This document shows positions 49,315 to 57,461 of a DNA stretch of 64,000 nucleotides, one piece after another; position 1 is the stretch's first letter; every line of letters starts with the position of its first letter. Source of the DNA: Lysobacter sp. 5GHs7-4 (lineage in GTDB: Bacteria > Pseudomonadota > Gammaproteobacteria > Xanthomonadales > Xanthomonadaceae); assembly GCF_021284765.1 (NCBI RefSeq), contig NZ_CP089924.1:2808001-2872000 (forward strand), read 5' to 3'. The notes below the pieces were generated by a model, which did not search any database, was not told where the DNA came from, and saw only the letters and a program-made list of their open reading frames with translations. Position numbers and translations under genes: made by a program.

Positions 49315-49656
49315 TTAGTCGCAGCGACGCTCGATCACGGTCTCGGTCTTGTTCTGCTGGTTTTCCTGGATCTTGCGGCCGACCAGCGCGCCGCCGACGG
49401 CGCCGGCCGCGGTCGCGACCTTCTTGCCGCTGCCGCCGCCGACCTGGTTGCCGAGCAGGCCGCCCGCGACCGCGCCCAGAGCGGTGCCGGTGATCTTGTG
49501 CTTGTCCTTGACCTGCTTGGGGCGCTGCACCTCGACGTCGTAGCAATGCGGCTGCTTGGGCTTGGGCTTGGACTTGGTCTGGGCGGTAGCGGCGCCGGTC
49601 GCCATGACGCAGGACATCAGCGCGACGGCAATCGTGGATTTGAGCTTGGCGTTCAT
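49315..49656 (-). CDS. Glycine-zipper 2TM periplasmic protein
   Basis: 113 residues. A signal peptide (MNAKLKSTIAVALMSCVMATGAATAQ, written in two parts: MNAKLKSTIAVALM then SCVMATGAATAQ) is followed by a Lys-rich linker and the glycine-zipper 2TM helix pair: GTALGAVAGGLLGNQVGGGS and KKVATAAGAVGGALVGRKIQ. The protein ends ETVIERRCD; its Cys could pair with the Cys in PHCYDVEV. Such proteins sit in the envelope with a structural role. It resembles SlyB/OmpA-linker type small proteins, but has no lipobox. Confidence 0.9.
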   Translation of the reverse strand: MNAKLKSTIAVALMSCVMATGAATAQTKSKPKPKQPHCYDVEVQRPKQVKDKHKITGTALGAVAGGLLGNQVGGGSGKKVATAAGAVGGALVGRKIQENQQNKTETVIERRCD

Positions 49657-49874
49657 GGGGTCACCCGGGAAAGGTTGGAGAGCAGGCCGACGATGCGCCT
49701 GCGCGCGTGGGGAGCGCGTCAAGCCGCAGGGCCGTGGCCGCAACCCTAGCGCGGCCAGGCTGAACGCGCGCCGGCGCGAGTGGGCTGCGATGGCGGGATT
49801 GAGAGTGCGATCAAGGATTCGCTGTGGGCGCTTGGAGGGCAGCGCGAATTCAGGGCGCTCGGACGCGCAGGAGC

Positions 49875-50035
49875 AAAACGGGTTCCGGCTTTCGCCGGAA
49901 CGACGGTTTGGGATGTTTCGAAGTGTCACGCGGGTTGCGAGATCTTTCGCTGCATCGACCATCGCGCATCGCCGACGCGACCAACGCCATTCCCATACCT
50001 GCGTCATTCCGGCGAAAGCCGGAACCCATTTTGAT
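49875..50035. repeat. Inverted pair of hairpin repeats
   Basis: The 430-bp gap 49657-50086 has no gene. It carries two opposite copies of the ttccggctttcgccggaa repeat, at 49875-49914 and 50001-50035. It mirrors the pair at 9479-9594 in arrangement, which supports a family of paired repeats. Confidence 0.85.
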
Positions 50036-50086
50036 CTTGCTCTCAGCGCAGGAGCGCCGCATCGACGCGCCGCCCCGCCCTCCTCG

Positions 50087-50773
50087 CTACAGCCGCGTCC
50101 ATTGCGCGACCGGTCGGCCATCGCGATCCCACCACGAACCGGGCTCGTCCTGGTTCGGCCAACCCGGCGGCGAGTCCTCCCACTTCTCCTGCCGGCCGTA
50201 CACCGTCAGGTCGAGCAACTGCAGCGTGGGCAGCATGGCCTCGATCCCGCGCCACTTGGTTTCGTAGGTCTGGAAGACCTCGTCGCCGTCGCGCAGGTAG
50301 CAGCGCAGGTCGCCGCCGTTGCGAATCTTCGGCAGCGCCGTCGAATCGGCGGTGGAGTACCACGGCGCCGTCCAGCCCATGAAGTCGCGGTAGGCGGCCA
50401 ATTCGTCCCAGGGGCCGCTGCTGAACACCGCGTAGCTCACGTCGCGCGCCGCCAGATAGGCGCGGACGGCGGCATTCATGGCCGACTGGCTGTGCGTGCA
50501 GCCGGGACACTGCTTCTCGTGCGGCGCGCCCGCATGCCACATGAAGTGATAGACGATCAGCATGCGCCGGCCTTCGAATACCTCCTGCAGCGGCAACGGC
50601 CCGTCCCGGCCCACGACCGTGACCGGTGGCATCCGCAGCATCGGCAGACGCCTGCGCGCGGCGGCCAGCGCGTCGCCGGCGCGCGTGTGCGCCTTCTCGC
50701 GCAGCAGCAGTTCGGCGCGGGCGCGTTCCCACTCGTCGCGGTCGACGATGGGCGGCGTTGCGGTCGGTTTCAT
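50087..50773 (-). CDS. DUF899 family thioredoxin-like protein
   Basis: 228 residues. It begins with a charged helix (DRDEWERARAELLLREKAHT), then LPMLRMPPVTVVGRDGPLPL. MLIVYHFMWHAGAPHEKQCP and GCTHSQSAMNAAVRAYLAAR are the DUF899 / thioredoxin-like block, with CPGC in place of a CxxC redox motif (its two Cys are visible). SYAVFSSGPWDELAAYRDFM and the ending are also typical. The function is unknown. I chose the ATG at 50773. The gene lies between a repeat pair and dnaB. Confidence 0.9.
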   Translation of the reverse strand: MKPTATPPIVDRDEWERARAELLLREKAHTRAGDALAAARRRLPMLRMPPVTVVGRDGPLPLQEVFEGRRMLIVYHFMWHAGAPHEKQCPGCTHSQSAMNAAVRAYLAARDVSYAVFSSGPWDELAAYRDFMGWTAPWYSTADSTALPKIRNGGDLRCYLRDGDEVFQTYETKWRGIEAMLPTLQLLDLTVYGRQEKWEDSPPGWPNQDEPGSWWDRDGRPVAQWTRL

Positions 50774-51005
50774 GGTGCGTGCCTCCTGGAGAGCGATCTG
50801 CTTCGCTGCCTGGAGCCATGCTTGCGCACCGCGATGTCGTCCGGTGCCTGCGGTAGCGCGAAGGCGCCTGGCGCATCGATGCTCCTGCCCGCTTGTTAGC
50901 ACATGCGGTCTTTGCAGAGCGTCAATACCGCGTGCGCGCGCCCAGTCCGGCGCAGCGGCGGCGTGCGCCGCCGGCAGCGTCGGCCGGCACGACTCGTCGG
51001 GCGGC

Positions 51006-52418
51006 TTACTCGAACGAACCCACCGAGTCGTGCGAGAGGTTGTCGAAACGCGTGTACTCGCCGAAGAACTTGAGCTTGAGCGAGCCGGTCGGGCCGGAAC
51101 GCTGCTTGCCGATGATGACTTCGGCCAGGCCTTTGTCCGGCGAGGTTTCCTTGTTGTAGTAATCGTCGCGGTAGATGAACACGATCACGTCGGCGTCCTG
51201 CTCGATAGCGCCGGACTCGCGCAGGTCGGCCATCACCGGACGCTTGTCGGCGCGGGTTTCCAAGGAGCGGTTGAGCTGCGACAGCGCGATCACCGGCAGG
51301 TTGAGTTCCTTGGCCAGGTGCTTGAGCGAGCGCGAGATCTCGGAGATTTCGGTGGCGCGGTTCTCGCTGTTGCCTGGCACCGACATCAGCTGCAGGTAGT
51401 CGATCACGATCAGGCCCAGGTCGTGCTCGCGCTTGAGCCGGCGCGACTTGGCGCGCAGCACGTCCGGCGACAGGCCCGGGGTGTCGTCGATGAAGATCTT
51501 GGCCTCGCGCAGCTGGCGGATCGCGCTGGTCACGCGGCTCCAGTCCTCGTCCTCGAGCTGGCCCGAACGCAGGCGCTGGGCGTTGACGCGGCCGACCGAG
51601 GAGATCAGGCGCAGCGCCAACTGGCTGGCCGACATTTCCATCGAGAAAATCGCCACCGCCTTCTTGCTGCGGAACGCGGCGTACTCGGCCATGTTCAGGG
51701 CCAGGGTGGTCTTGCCCATGGCCGGACGCGCGGCCAGGATCAGCAGGTCGGTGTTCTGCAGACCGGCGGTCATCTCGTCGAATTCGGTGTAGCCGGTCGG
51801 CAGGCCGGTCACGCTGCCGCCGTTGGCGTAGCGCGTCTGCAGCACGTCGAAGGCTTCCGACAGCGCCTTGTTGACCGGGGTGAAGTCGGTGCGCCCACGC
51901 GCGCCGGCCTCGGCGATCGCGAACACCTCCTGCTCGGCCTTGGCCAGGATCTCGCCGCTGTCGCGGCCGTCGGGCTGGAAGCCGTCGTTGACGATGCCGG
52001 TGCCGACCTCGATCAGCTGCCGCAGCACCGCCTTGTCGCGCACGATCTCGGCGTAAGCGGCGATGTTGGCCGCCGAGGGCGTGGTGCTGGCCAGCTCGAT
52101 CAGATACGCGCCGCCGGCGACCTGCTCGGACAGGCCCATCGAGTCGAACCACTCGCCCAGGGTCACCGCGTCGAAGGGCTTGTTCTTCTCGGCCAGCTCG
52201 CGGATCGCGCGGTAGATCAGCTGGTGGTCGCGACGGTAGAAATCCTCTTCGACCAGCTGGTCGGCGACGCGGTCATAGGCGTCGGGCGCCAGCATCAGGC
52301 CGCCCAGCACGGCCTGCTCGGCCTCCACCGACTGCGGCGGCACGCGCAGTTGGTCGATGCGCTGCTCGGCGCGGGTTTCGAACCGCTTCTCTCCTCTGAA
52401 TCCGGTTCGTGCGCTCAT
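51006..52418 (-). CDS. dnaB: Replicative DNA helicase DnaB
   Basis: 470 residues. It unwinds DNA at the replication fork. The N-terminal domain begins LRVPPQSVEAEQAVLGGLML. The RecA-like C-terminal motor has LLILAARPAMGKTTLALNMA (Walker A), DLGLIVIDYLQLMSVPG (Walker B) and EISRSLKHLAKELNLPVIAL followed by SQLNRSLETRADKRPVMADL with RESGAIEQDADVIVFIYRDD. There is no intein. I chose the ATG at 52418, as the upstream extension is not conserved. It follows the ribosomal protein genes in the same direction, as in many gammaproteobacteria. Confidence 0.97.
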   Translation of the reverse strand: MSARTGFRGEKRFETRAEQRIDQLRVPPQSVEAEQAVLGGLMLAPDAYDRVADQLVEEDFYRRDHQLIYRAIRELAEKNKPFDAVTLGEWFDSMGLSEQVAGGAYLIELASTTPSAANIAAYAEIVRDKAVLRQLIEVGTGIVNDGFQPDGRDSGEILAKAEQEVFAIAEAGARGRTDFTPVNKALSEAFDVLQTRYANGGSVTGLPTGYTEFDEMTAGLQNTDLLILAARPAMGKTTLALNMAEYAAFRSKKAVAIFSMEMSASQLALRLISSVGRVNAQRLRSGQLEDEDWSRVTSAIRQLREAKIFIDDTPGLSPDVLRAKSRRLKREHDLGLIVIDYLQLMSVPGNSENRATEISEISRSLKHLAKELNLPVIALSQLNRSLETRADKRPVMADLRESGAIEQDADVIVFIYRDDYYNKETSPDKGLAEVIIGKQRSGPTGSLKLKFFGEYTRFDNLSHDSVGSFE

Positions 52419-52719
52419 CTGTGTCGCGTTCCTCGCTGCGCAGCCGTCCAACACGGCCGTTTATGTCGGGTGATCAGTGGACCCGCGCGGGGCCCGGCCG
52501 GTCGGCCATCGTAGAGGCGAATGCCCCGCCGGCGTTGCAGACAAGCCTGTGACGAAGCTGTGGATAAGAGGTGGGCAACTCCGACTCTATCGCACACTGC
52601 GTTCTCACCGGCTGCGACGGGTGCGGTCGGCGCGCCCCAAAACCGGACGCGACAGGACCGCAAAAAACGAAAGGCGCCTCGCGGCGCCTTTCGTCGTCAT
52701 CGCTGGCGCGAGGATCGGA
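52419..52719. other. rplI-dnaB intergenic region
   Basis: 301 bp with no gene. It contains the rplI terminator and must hold the dnaB promoter, whose boxes I could not assign. No repeat element is seen. Confidence 0.5.
52662..52693 (-). terminator. Intrinsic terminator of rplI
   Basis: On the minus strand an 11-bp stem (cgaaaggcgcc / ggcgcctttcg) with a 4-base loop is followed by six U. It lies 27 bp past the rplI stop. Confidence 0.9.
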
Positions 52720-53172
52720 TCAGGCGACTTCGCCTTCGACCACGACCTTGACGGTGACTTCGACGTCCGCGTGCAGGTGCAGCAGGATGTCGTATTCGCC
52801 GGTGCGGCGCAGCGGGCCTTCGCCCATGATCACTTCCGACTTCTCGACCGGGTGGCCGTGCTTGGTCAGGGCGTCGGCGATGTCGCGCGGGGTGACCGAG
52901 CCGTACAGCTTGCCTTCGGTGGAAGCGTTGGCGTGGATCGTCACCGACACGTCTTCCAGCTTGGCCTTGCGGCCTTCGGCGCCGTCGAGCAGCGACTTGG
53001 CCTTGGCCTCGTAGTCGGCGCGCTTGGCTTCGAACTCGGCCAGGTTGGCGGCGGTGGCCGGCACGGCCTTGCCCTGCGGGACCAGGAAGTTGCGGCCGTA
53101 GCCCGGCTTCACGTTGACCTTGTCGCCGAGGTTGCCGAGGTTGGTGACTTTCTGCAGGAGGATCAGTTGCAT
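52720..53172 (-). CDS. rplI: 50S ribosomal protein L9
   Basis: 150 residues. It begins [20 protein letters not shown] and [20 protein letters not shown], the N-terminal rRNA-binding domain, then the long central helix and the C-terminal domain ([20 protein letters not shown] and [10 protein letters not shown]). The ending [11 protein letters not shown] is typical. It is the last gene of rpsF-rpsR-rplI and lies 164 bp after rpsR, with a repeat element between the two. Confidence 0.98.
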   Translation of the reverse strand: MQLILLQKVTNLGNLGDKVNVKPGYGRNFLVPQGKAVPATAANLAEFEAKRADYEAKAKSLLDGAEGRKAKLEDVSVTIHANASTEGKLYGSVTPRDIADALTKHGHPVEKSEVIMGEGPLRRTGEYDILLHLHADVEVTVKVVVEGEVA

Positions 53173-53260
53173 GGTGGTGCTCCGTATTCGTTAGCGGGCC
53201 TGTAGGTCCGCAGCGGGTTCGCTGTCCGAAAAGCTTTGTGCGGGTTCGGTCGCGGTCGCG

Positions 53261-53300
53261 GCCCTCACCCCTGCCCTCTCCCGTGAACGGGAGAGGGGGA
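53261..53300. repeat. Hairpin repeat inside ribosomal operon
   Basis: ccctctcccgtgaacgggagaggg in the setting gccctcacccctg lies between rpsR and rplI. It belongs to the same family as 40842-40880. It could form a stem in the operon mRNA and alter the ratio of L9 to S18. Confidence 0.8.
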
Positions 53301-53336
53301 CAAAGAGTTCGCCCGCCAGCGGGCGAACGGCTTTAC

Positions 53337-53567
53337 TCAGGCGTTGTGGTTGTCGGTGTACGGGATCAGCGCGAGGAAACGGGCGCGCTTGACGGCCGTC
53401 GACAGCTGGCGCTGGTACTTCGACTTGGTACCGGTCACGCGGCTCGGCACGATCTTGCCGGTCTCGGTGAGGTACTGGCGCAGGGTGTTGAGATCCTTGT
53501 AGTCGATCTCTTTCACGCCCTCGGCGGTGAACTTGCAGAACTTGCGGCGGCGGAAGAACTTGGACAT
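53337..53567 (-). CDS. rpsR: 30S ribosomal protein S18
   Basis: 76 residues. [40 protein letters not shown] and [20 protein letters not shown] followed by [15 protein letters not shown] are all standard for S18, which binds S6 on the 30S platform. It starts 12 bp after rpsF, so the pair is cotranscribed and probably coupled. Confidence 0.99.
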   Translation of the reverse strand: MSKFFRRRKFCKFTAEGVKEIDYKDLNTLRQYLTETGKIVPSRVTGTKSKYQRQLSTAVKRARFLALIPYTDNHNA

Positions 53568-53579
53568 GAGTGCGATCCC

Positions 53580-54008
53580 TTAGGCGGCTTCGGCGTTGTC
53601 TTCGGCGCTGTCGGCGGTGCCGACTGCGTTGTCGCTGTCGTCGTCACGACGACGGCGCTCGCCGCGCTCGGGCTTGTCGCCCTTCTCGTCCTTGAACTTC
53701 ATGATCAGGGACTGTTCGGTGTCGGCCTCGTCGCGCTTCATGACCAGGTGACGCAGCACCGCGTCGTTGAAACGGAAGCCGTCGACCAGCTCGTTGAGCA
53801 CGGTCTGGGTGACTTCGATGTTGAGCAGGACGTAGTGGGCCTTGACCAGGTTCTCGATCGGGTAGGCCAGCTGACGGCGGCCCCAATCCTCGAGACGGTG
53901 GATCTTGCCTTCGCCGGCTTCGATCAGCGACTTGTAGCGCTCGATCATGGCCGGGACCTGCTCGCTCTGGTCCGGGTGGACCAGGAACACGACTTCGTAA
54001 TGACGCAT
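53580..54008 (-). CDS. rpsF: 30S ribosomal protein S6
   Basis: 142 residues. The S6 domain begins [20 protein letters not shown] and has [20 protein letters not shown]. It ends with a disordered charged tail ([20 protein letters not shown] and SAEDNAEAA) that resembles the glutamylated C-terminal tail of E. coli S6 only in being acidic; here it also has a basic cluster and no long Glu run. It is the first gene of rpsF-rpsR-rplI, with a clear promoter upstream. Confidence 0.98.
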   Translation of the reverse strand: MRHYEVVFLVHPDQSEQVPAMIERYKSLIEAGEGKIHRLEDWGRRQLAYPIENLVKAHYVLLNIEVTQTVLNELVDGFRFNDAVLRHLVMKRDEADTEQSLIMKFKDEKGDKPERGERRRRDDDSDNAVGTADSAEDNAEAA

Positions 54009-54134
54009 CGTTGTTTCCTTGTGGGTGTCGGCCCGTCGACCGGGCCGGTTCAGCCCCCCGCCACCGGGCGAGGGATCGCCGGGCGCGGTAGGGCAAGGGT
54101 CCTGCGACGGCATGCGGCCGCGCGGGAGCCGGAA

Positions 54135-54164
54135 ATTATGGCAGGGTCAAGGGCTTAGGTGCAA
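54135..54164 (-). promoter_or_regulatory. Promoter of rpsF operon
   Basis: On the minus strand TTGCAC (54159-54164) and CATAAT (54135-54140) are separated by 18 bp. The leader to the rpsF ATG would be about 120 nt, long enough to carry a regulatory structure for the S6:S18 complex, though I could not confirm one. Confidence 0.6.
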
Positions 54165-54301
54165 ATCGGGGGTTTGGGAAGGCGCCCGCGGGGGCCGAAT
54201 CCGGGCTCGAGGCGCCGGTTTGGGGCCGGAGCCGGCTCGGACGGGGCTTGCGCGGGCCGTTGCGGGGCCGCTCCTACCCCAAGGCGGCCGCCCCGTCCTG
54301 C

Positions 54302-54329
54302 CCCGGGTCCGCCGTGTGGCGGACCCGGG
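54302..54329 (-). terminator. Hairpin at end of RND operon
   Basis: A perfect 12-bp stem (cccgggtccgcc / ggcggacccggg) with a 4-base loop begins eight bases after the stop of the second RND permease. No U-run follows. It lies in the 329-bp gap (54009-54337) that also holds the rpsF promoter; nothing else is seen there. Confidence 0.6.
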
Positions 54330-54337
54330 ACCGGGAC

Positions 54338-57300
54338 TCACTCGGCGTGCAAGGCCGCGACCGAGGCAGCCGGCAGGCCCGCCGGATCGGCCGGCTTGCC
54401 GCGCGCGCGGCGGACCGCGCGCACGCTGCCGTTACGCATGTCGTCGAGGATGGCGTAGATGGTCGGCAGGAACAGCAGGCTGACCAGGGTGGAGAACGCC
54501 AGGCCGCCGGCGATCGCGCGCGCCATCGGGTAGTAGGCCGGCATGTCGTTGCTGCCGCTGGTCGACAGCGCGATCGGCACCATCGCCAGGATCGCCGTGC
54601 CCATGGTCATCAGGATCGGCCGCAGGCGTTCGCGGCTGCCTTCCACCAAGGCCTCGGTACGCGACAGGCCGCGCCGGCGCAGGTTGTTGATGTGCTCGAT
54701 CATGACGATGCCGTTGTTCACCACCACGCCCATCAGCACCAGGATGCCGATGAAGGACATGATCCCGAAGGTGGTGTTGGTGATCCAGAACAGCCAGAAC
54801 ACGCCGAACACCGAGAACAGCACGCCGCTCATGATCGCCGCCGGGAACAGCAGCGACTCGAACACCGCCGCCATCACCACGTAGATCATGATCAGCGCCA
54901 GCGCCAGGTTGAACAGCATCTGGCCCATCGCGTCGTCCTCGTCCTCGAACGCGCCGCCTTCGAAGGAGTAGCTGTAGCCGGCCGGGAACGTGACCGCCTT
55001 GAGCGTGTCCTCCATCGCCTTGCGCGCTTCCGGCACGGTGGCCTTGTCGGCCAGATTGGCCTGGATGGTCAGCGTGGTCTGGCGGTTGGCGCGGCGGATC
55101 TCGGTGGCGGCCGGACGCACGCTGACGTCGACCATGCTCAGCAGCGGCACGGTGCGGCCGTCCGGGGCGCGCACGGTGAACGAGGCGATGTCGGCCACGC
55201 CGTAGTTCTCGGCGCCGGCGAAACGCACCCACACCGGCACCTCGGTTTCGCCGCGGCGGAACTCGCGCAAGGGCGCGCCGCGCAGGGCCAGGCCGACGAA
55301 GCGCGAGACCTCCTGGGCGCTGAAGCCGAACGAGGCCGCGCGCTCGCGGTCCACGCGCACCGCCAGTTCGCTGTTCTGGTCGCCCGCGTCCACGCGCACG
55401 TCGCGCAGTTCCTTGCGCTTGGCCAGGATCGGCACGATGTCCTTGGCGACTTCCGCCAGGGTCTGGGTGGAATCGCCGACCAGCTGCACCTGCACGTTCT
55501 TGCCGGGCTGGCCGCCACCGCCGCCAGGACCGCCCTGGTCGCCGATGCCGATGTCGGCGCGCGCCGACTTCGGCAGCGCCTTGCTGATCGCGTCGATCAG
55601 CGGCTTGGTGGCGCTGACTTCCTTGGTGTCGAAGGTGATGCGGGTGCCGGCACCGCCGACCTCGCTGTAGTAGGAGTACACCTGGGTGATGTGGAACTTC
55701 TTGCGGTTGGCGTCGAGGAACTTCTCGATGCGCAGCACCTCGTCCGACATCTGTTCCTTGGTGTAGCTGCCCTTCCACTGGTAGAAGACGTTGACCTCGC
55801 CGCCCTCGTCGCCGCCGAACATGTCGAACTTGGTCTTGGTCATCGGAAACACGCTGATCGCGATGATCAGCACGATGCCCAGCACGCTCCAGCCGCGGTG
55901 GGCCAGGGTCCAGCGCAGGAAACCGGCGTAGCGCGTCTGCAGCCGCGGGATCAGGCCGCGCGGATTGTTGACCAGCGGCGGCGTCTTCAGGCGCGCCGAG
56001 ATCATCGGGATCAGGCTGACCGCGACCAGCCACGAGGCCAGTAGCGAGACCGAGATCGTGATGGCGATCTGGGCCATGTAGATGCTGAGGAAGTTGCGCT
56101 CGCCGAACAGGTTGGGCAGGAACACGATGCAGTGGCACAGCGTGCCGGCCGACAGCGCGATGGCGACGTGGCGGGTGCCCAGGATCGAGGCCAGCCGCGG
56201 CTGGTCGGGCATCTTCTCGCGTTCCTGGTAGATGCTCTCCACCACCACCACGGCGTTGTCCACCAGCATGCCCACCGCCAGCAGCAGCCCCATCATCGAC
56301 AGGATGTTGAGGGTGACGCCAGCGAAGTACATGAAGCCCAGGGTCATCACGAAGCAGATCGGAATCGCCAGGGTCACCATCAGCGTCGACGGCCAGTGGC
56401 GCAGGAAGAAGAACAGCACCGCGATCGACAGCAGCAGGCCGATGCCGCCGGCCTCGGCCAGGTCCAGCAGCGAAGTGGTGACGTTCTCGCCCTGGTTCTC
56501 GATGATCTTGATCTGGATGCCGCTCAGCGAGGGCTCCTTGCGGATGTCCTCGACTTCCTGCAGGGCCAGGCGCGAGACCTCGACCAGGTTGGCGTTGCGC
56601 TCCTTGAAGATGTCCAGGCCCACCGCCGGACGGCCGTCCAGGCGGCGCCCGTAGTCCATGCGCGCCGGCTTCATGCGCACGTCGGCGATGTCGCCCAGGC
56701 GGGTGCCGTTGCCGCCGATCACCAGATCGCGCAACTGCTGCAGGTCGGTCACCTCGCCCACCGGCTGCACGCGCAGGCGCTGGCCGCCGTCGTCGATCTG
56801 GCCGGCCGAGACGGAGAAGTTCACCGCCTGCAGTCGCGTGGTCAGATCGTTGAGGCTGAGGTTGTGCGCGGTCAGGCGATCGGGCTGGATCGCGATCTCG
56901 ACCTCGTTGGGCGGCGCGCCGGACACCTCGACCCGGGCCACGCCGGGCAGACGCTCGATGCGGCGCTTGAACTCGCGGTCGATCAGGTCGTAGGCGCCGG
57001 TCAGGTCCATGTCGCCGGCCAGACGCACGCGCAGCACCGGCTGGTCGGTGGTCGAGAACTTGAGCACGAAATAGCGCTGCAAGTCGTCCGGCAGGTCGGA
57101 GCGGATCGCGTCGATGCGCTCGCGCGCCTCGGACGCGGCGATCGCCACATCGCGGTCCCAGTTGGAGAACTGGATGAAGATGTTGGCGCCGTCGGCGCGC
57201 GCGCTGGCGTCCATGCGCTTGATGCCGGTCATGGTCGACAGCGTTTCCTCGACCGGACGCAGCACCGTGCGCTCGACCTCTTCCGGGGTCGAGCCGGTGT

Positions 57301-57451
57301 ACGGCATCTGCACGAAGATGAAGGGCGGCGAGACCTCCGGGAACGCCTCCAGCGGCAGCCGGATCGCGGCGATCAGGCCGACCACGAACAGCGACACGAA
57401 CAGCATGACCGCCGTGACGGGACGCTTGATGCTGAGCTCAGCGATGCTCAT
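54338..57451 (-). CDS. RND efflux permease, second subunit, atypical relay
   Basis: 1037 residues, normal for an AcrB/HAE1-type inner-membrane pump. The first TM segment and periplasmic porter domain begin SIAELSIKRPVTAVMLFVSL and SPPFIFVQMPYTGSTPEEVE. TM4 has LLLAVGMLVDNAVVVVESIY: the first relay Asp (D398) is present, but the second is Asn (N399). In TM10, MGVVVNNGIVMIEHIN has Asn where AcrB has the relay Lys. TM11 keeps RERLRPILMTM. This subclass occurs widely, but here it pairs with a permease having the full set. It starts 10 bp after the first permease. Confidence 0.95.
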   Translation of the reverse strand: MSIAELSIKRPVTAVMLFVSLFVVGLIAAIRLPLEAFPEVSPPFIFVQMPYTGSTPEEVERTVLRPVEETLSTMTGIKRMDASARADGANIFIQFSNWDRDVAIAASEARERIDAIRSDLPDDLQRYFVLKFSTTDQPVLRVRLAGDMDLTGAYDLIDREFKRRIERLPGVARVEVSGAPPNEVEIAIQPDRLTAHNLSLNDLTTRLQAVNFSVSAGQIDDGGQRLRVQPVGEVTDLQQLRDLVIGGNGTRLGDIADVRMKPARMDYGRRLDGRPAVGLDIFKERNANLVEVSRLALQEVEDIRKEPSLSGIQIKIIENQGENVTTSLLDLAEAGGIGLLLSIAVLFFFLRHWPSTLMVTLAIPICFVMTLGFMYFAGVTLNILSMMGLLLAVGMLVDNAVVVVESIYQEREKMPDQPRLASILGTRHVAIALSAGTLCHCIVFLPNLFGERNFLSIYMAQIAITISVSLLASWLVAVSLIPMISARLKTPPLVNNPRGLIPRLQTRYAGFLRWTLAHRGWSVLGIVLIIAISVFPMTKTKFDMFGGDEGGEVNVFYQWKGSYTKEQMSDEVLRIEKFLDANRKKFHITQVYSYYSEVGGAGTRITFDTKEVSATKPLIDAISKALPKSARADIGIGDQGGPGGGGGQPGKNVQVQLVGDSTQTLAEVAKDIVPILAKRKELRDVRVDAGDQNSELAVRVDRERAASFGFSAQEVSRFVGLALRGAPLREFRRGETEVPVWVRFAGAENYGVADIASFTVRAPDGRTVPLLSMVDVSVRPAATEIRRANRQTTLTIQANLADKATVPEARKAMEDTLKAVTFPAGYSYSFEGGAFEDEDDAMGQMLFNLALALIMIYVVMAAVFESLLFPAAIMSGVLFSVFGVFWLFWITNTTFGIMSFIGILVLMGVVVNNGIVMIEHINNLRRRGLSRTEALVEGSRERLRPILMTMGTAILAMVPIALSTSGSNDMPAYYPMARAIAGGLAFSTLVSLLFLPTIYAILDDMRNGSVRAVRRARGKPADPAGLPAASVAALHAE

Positions 57452-57461
57452 CGTGCGCTCC

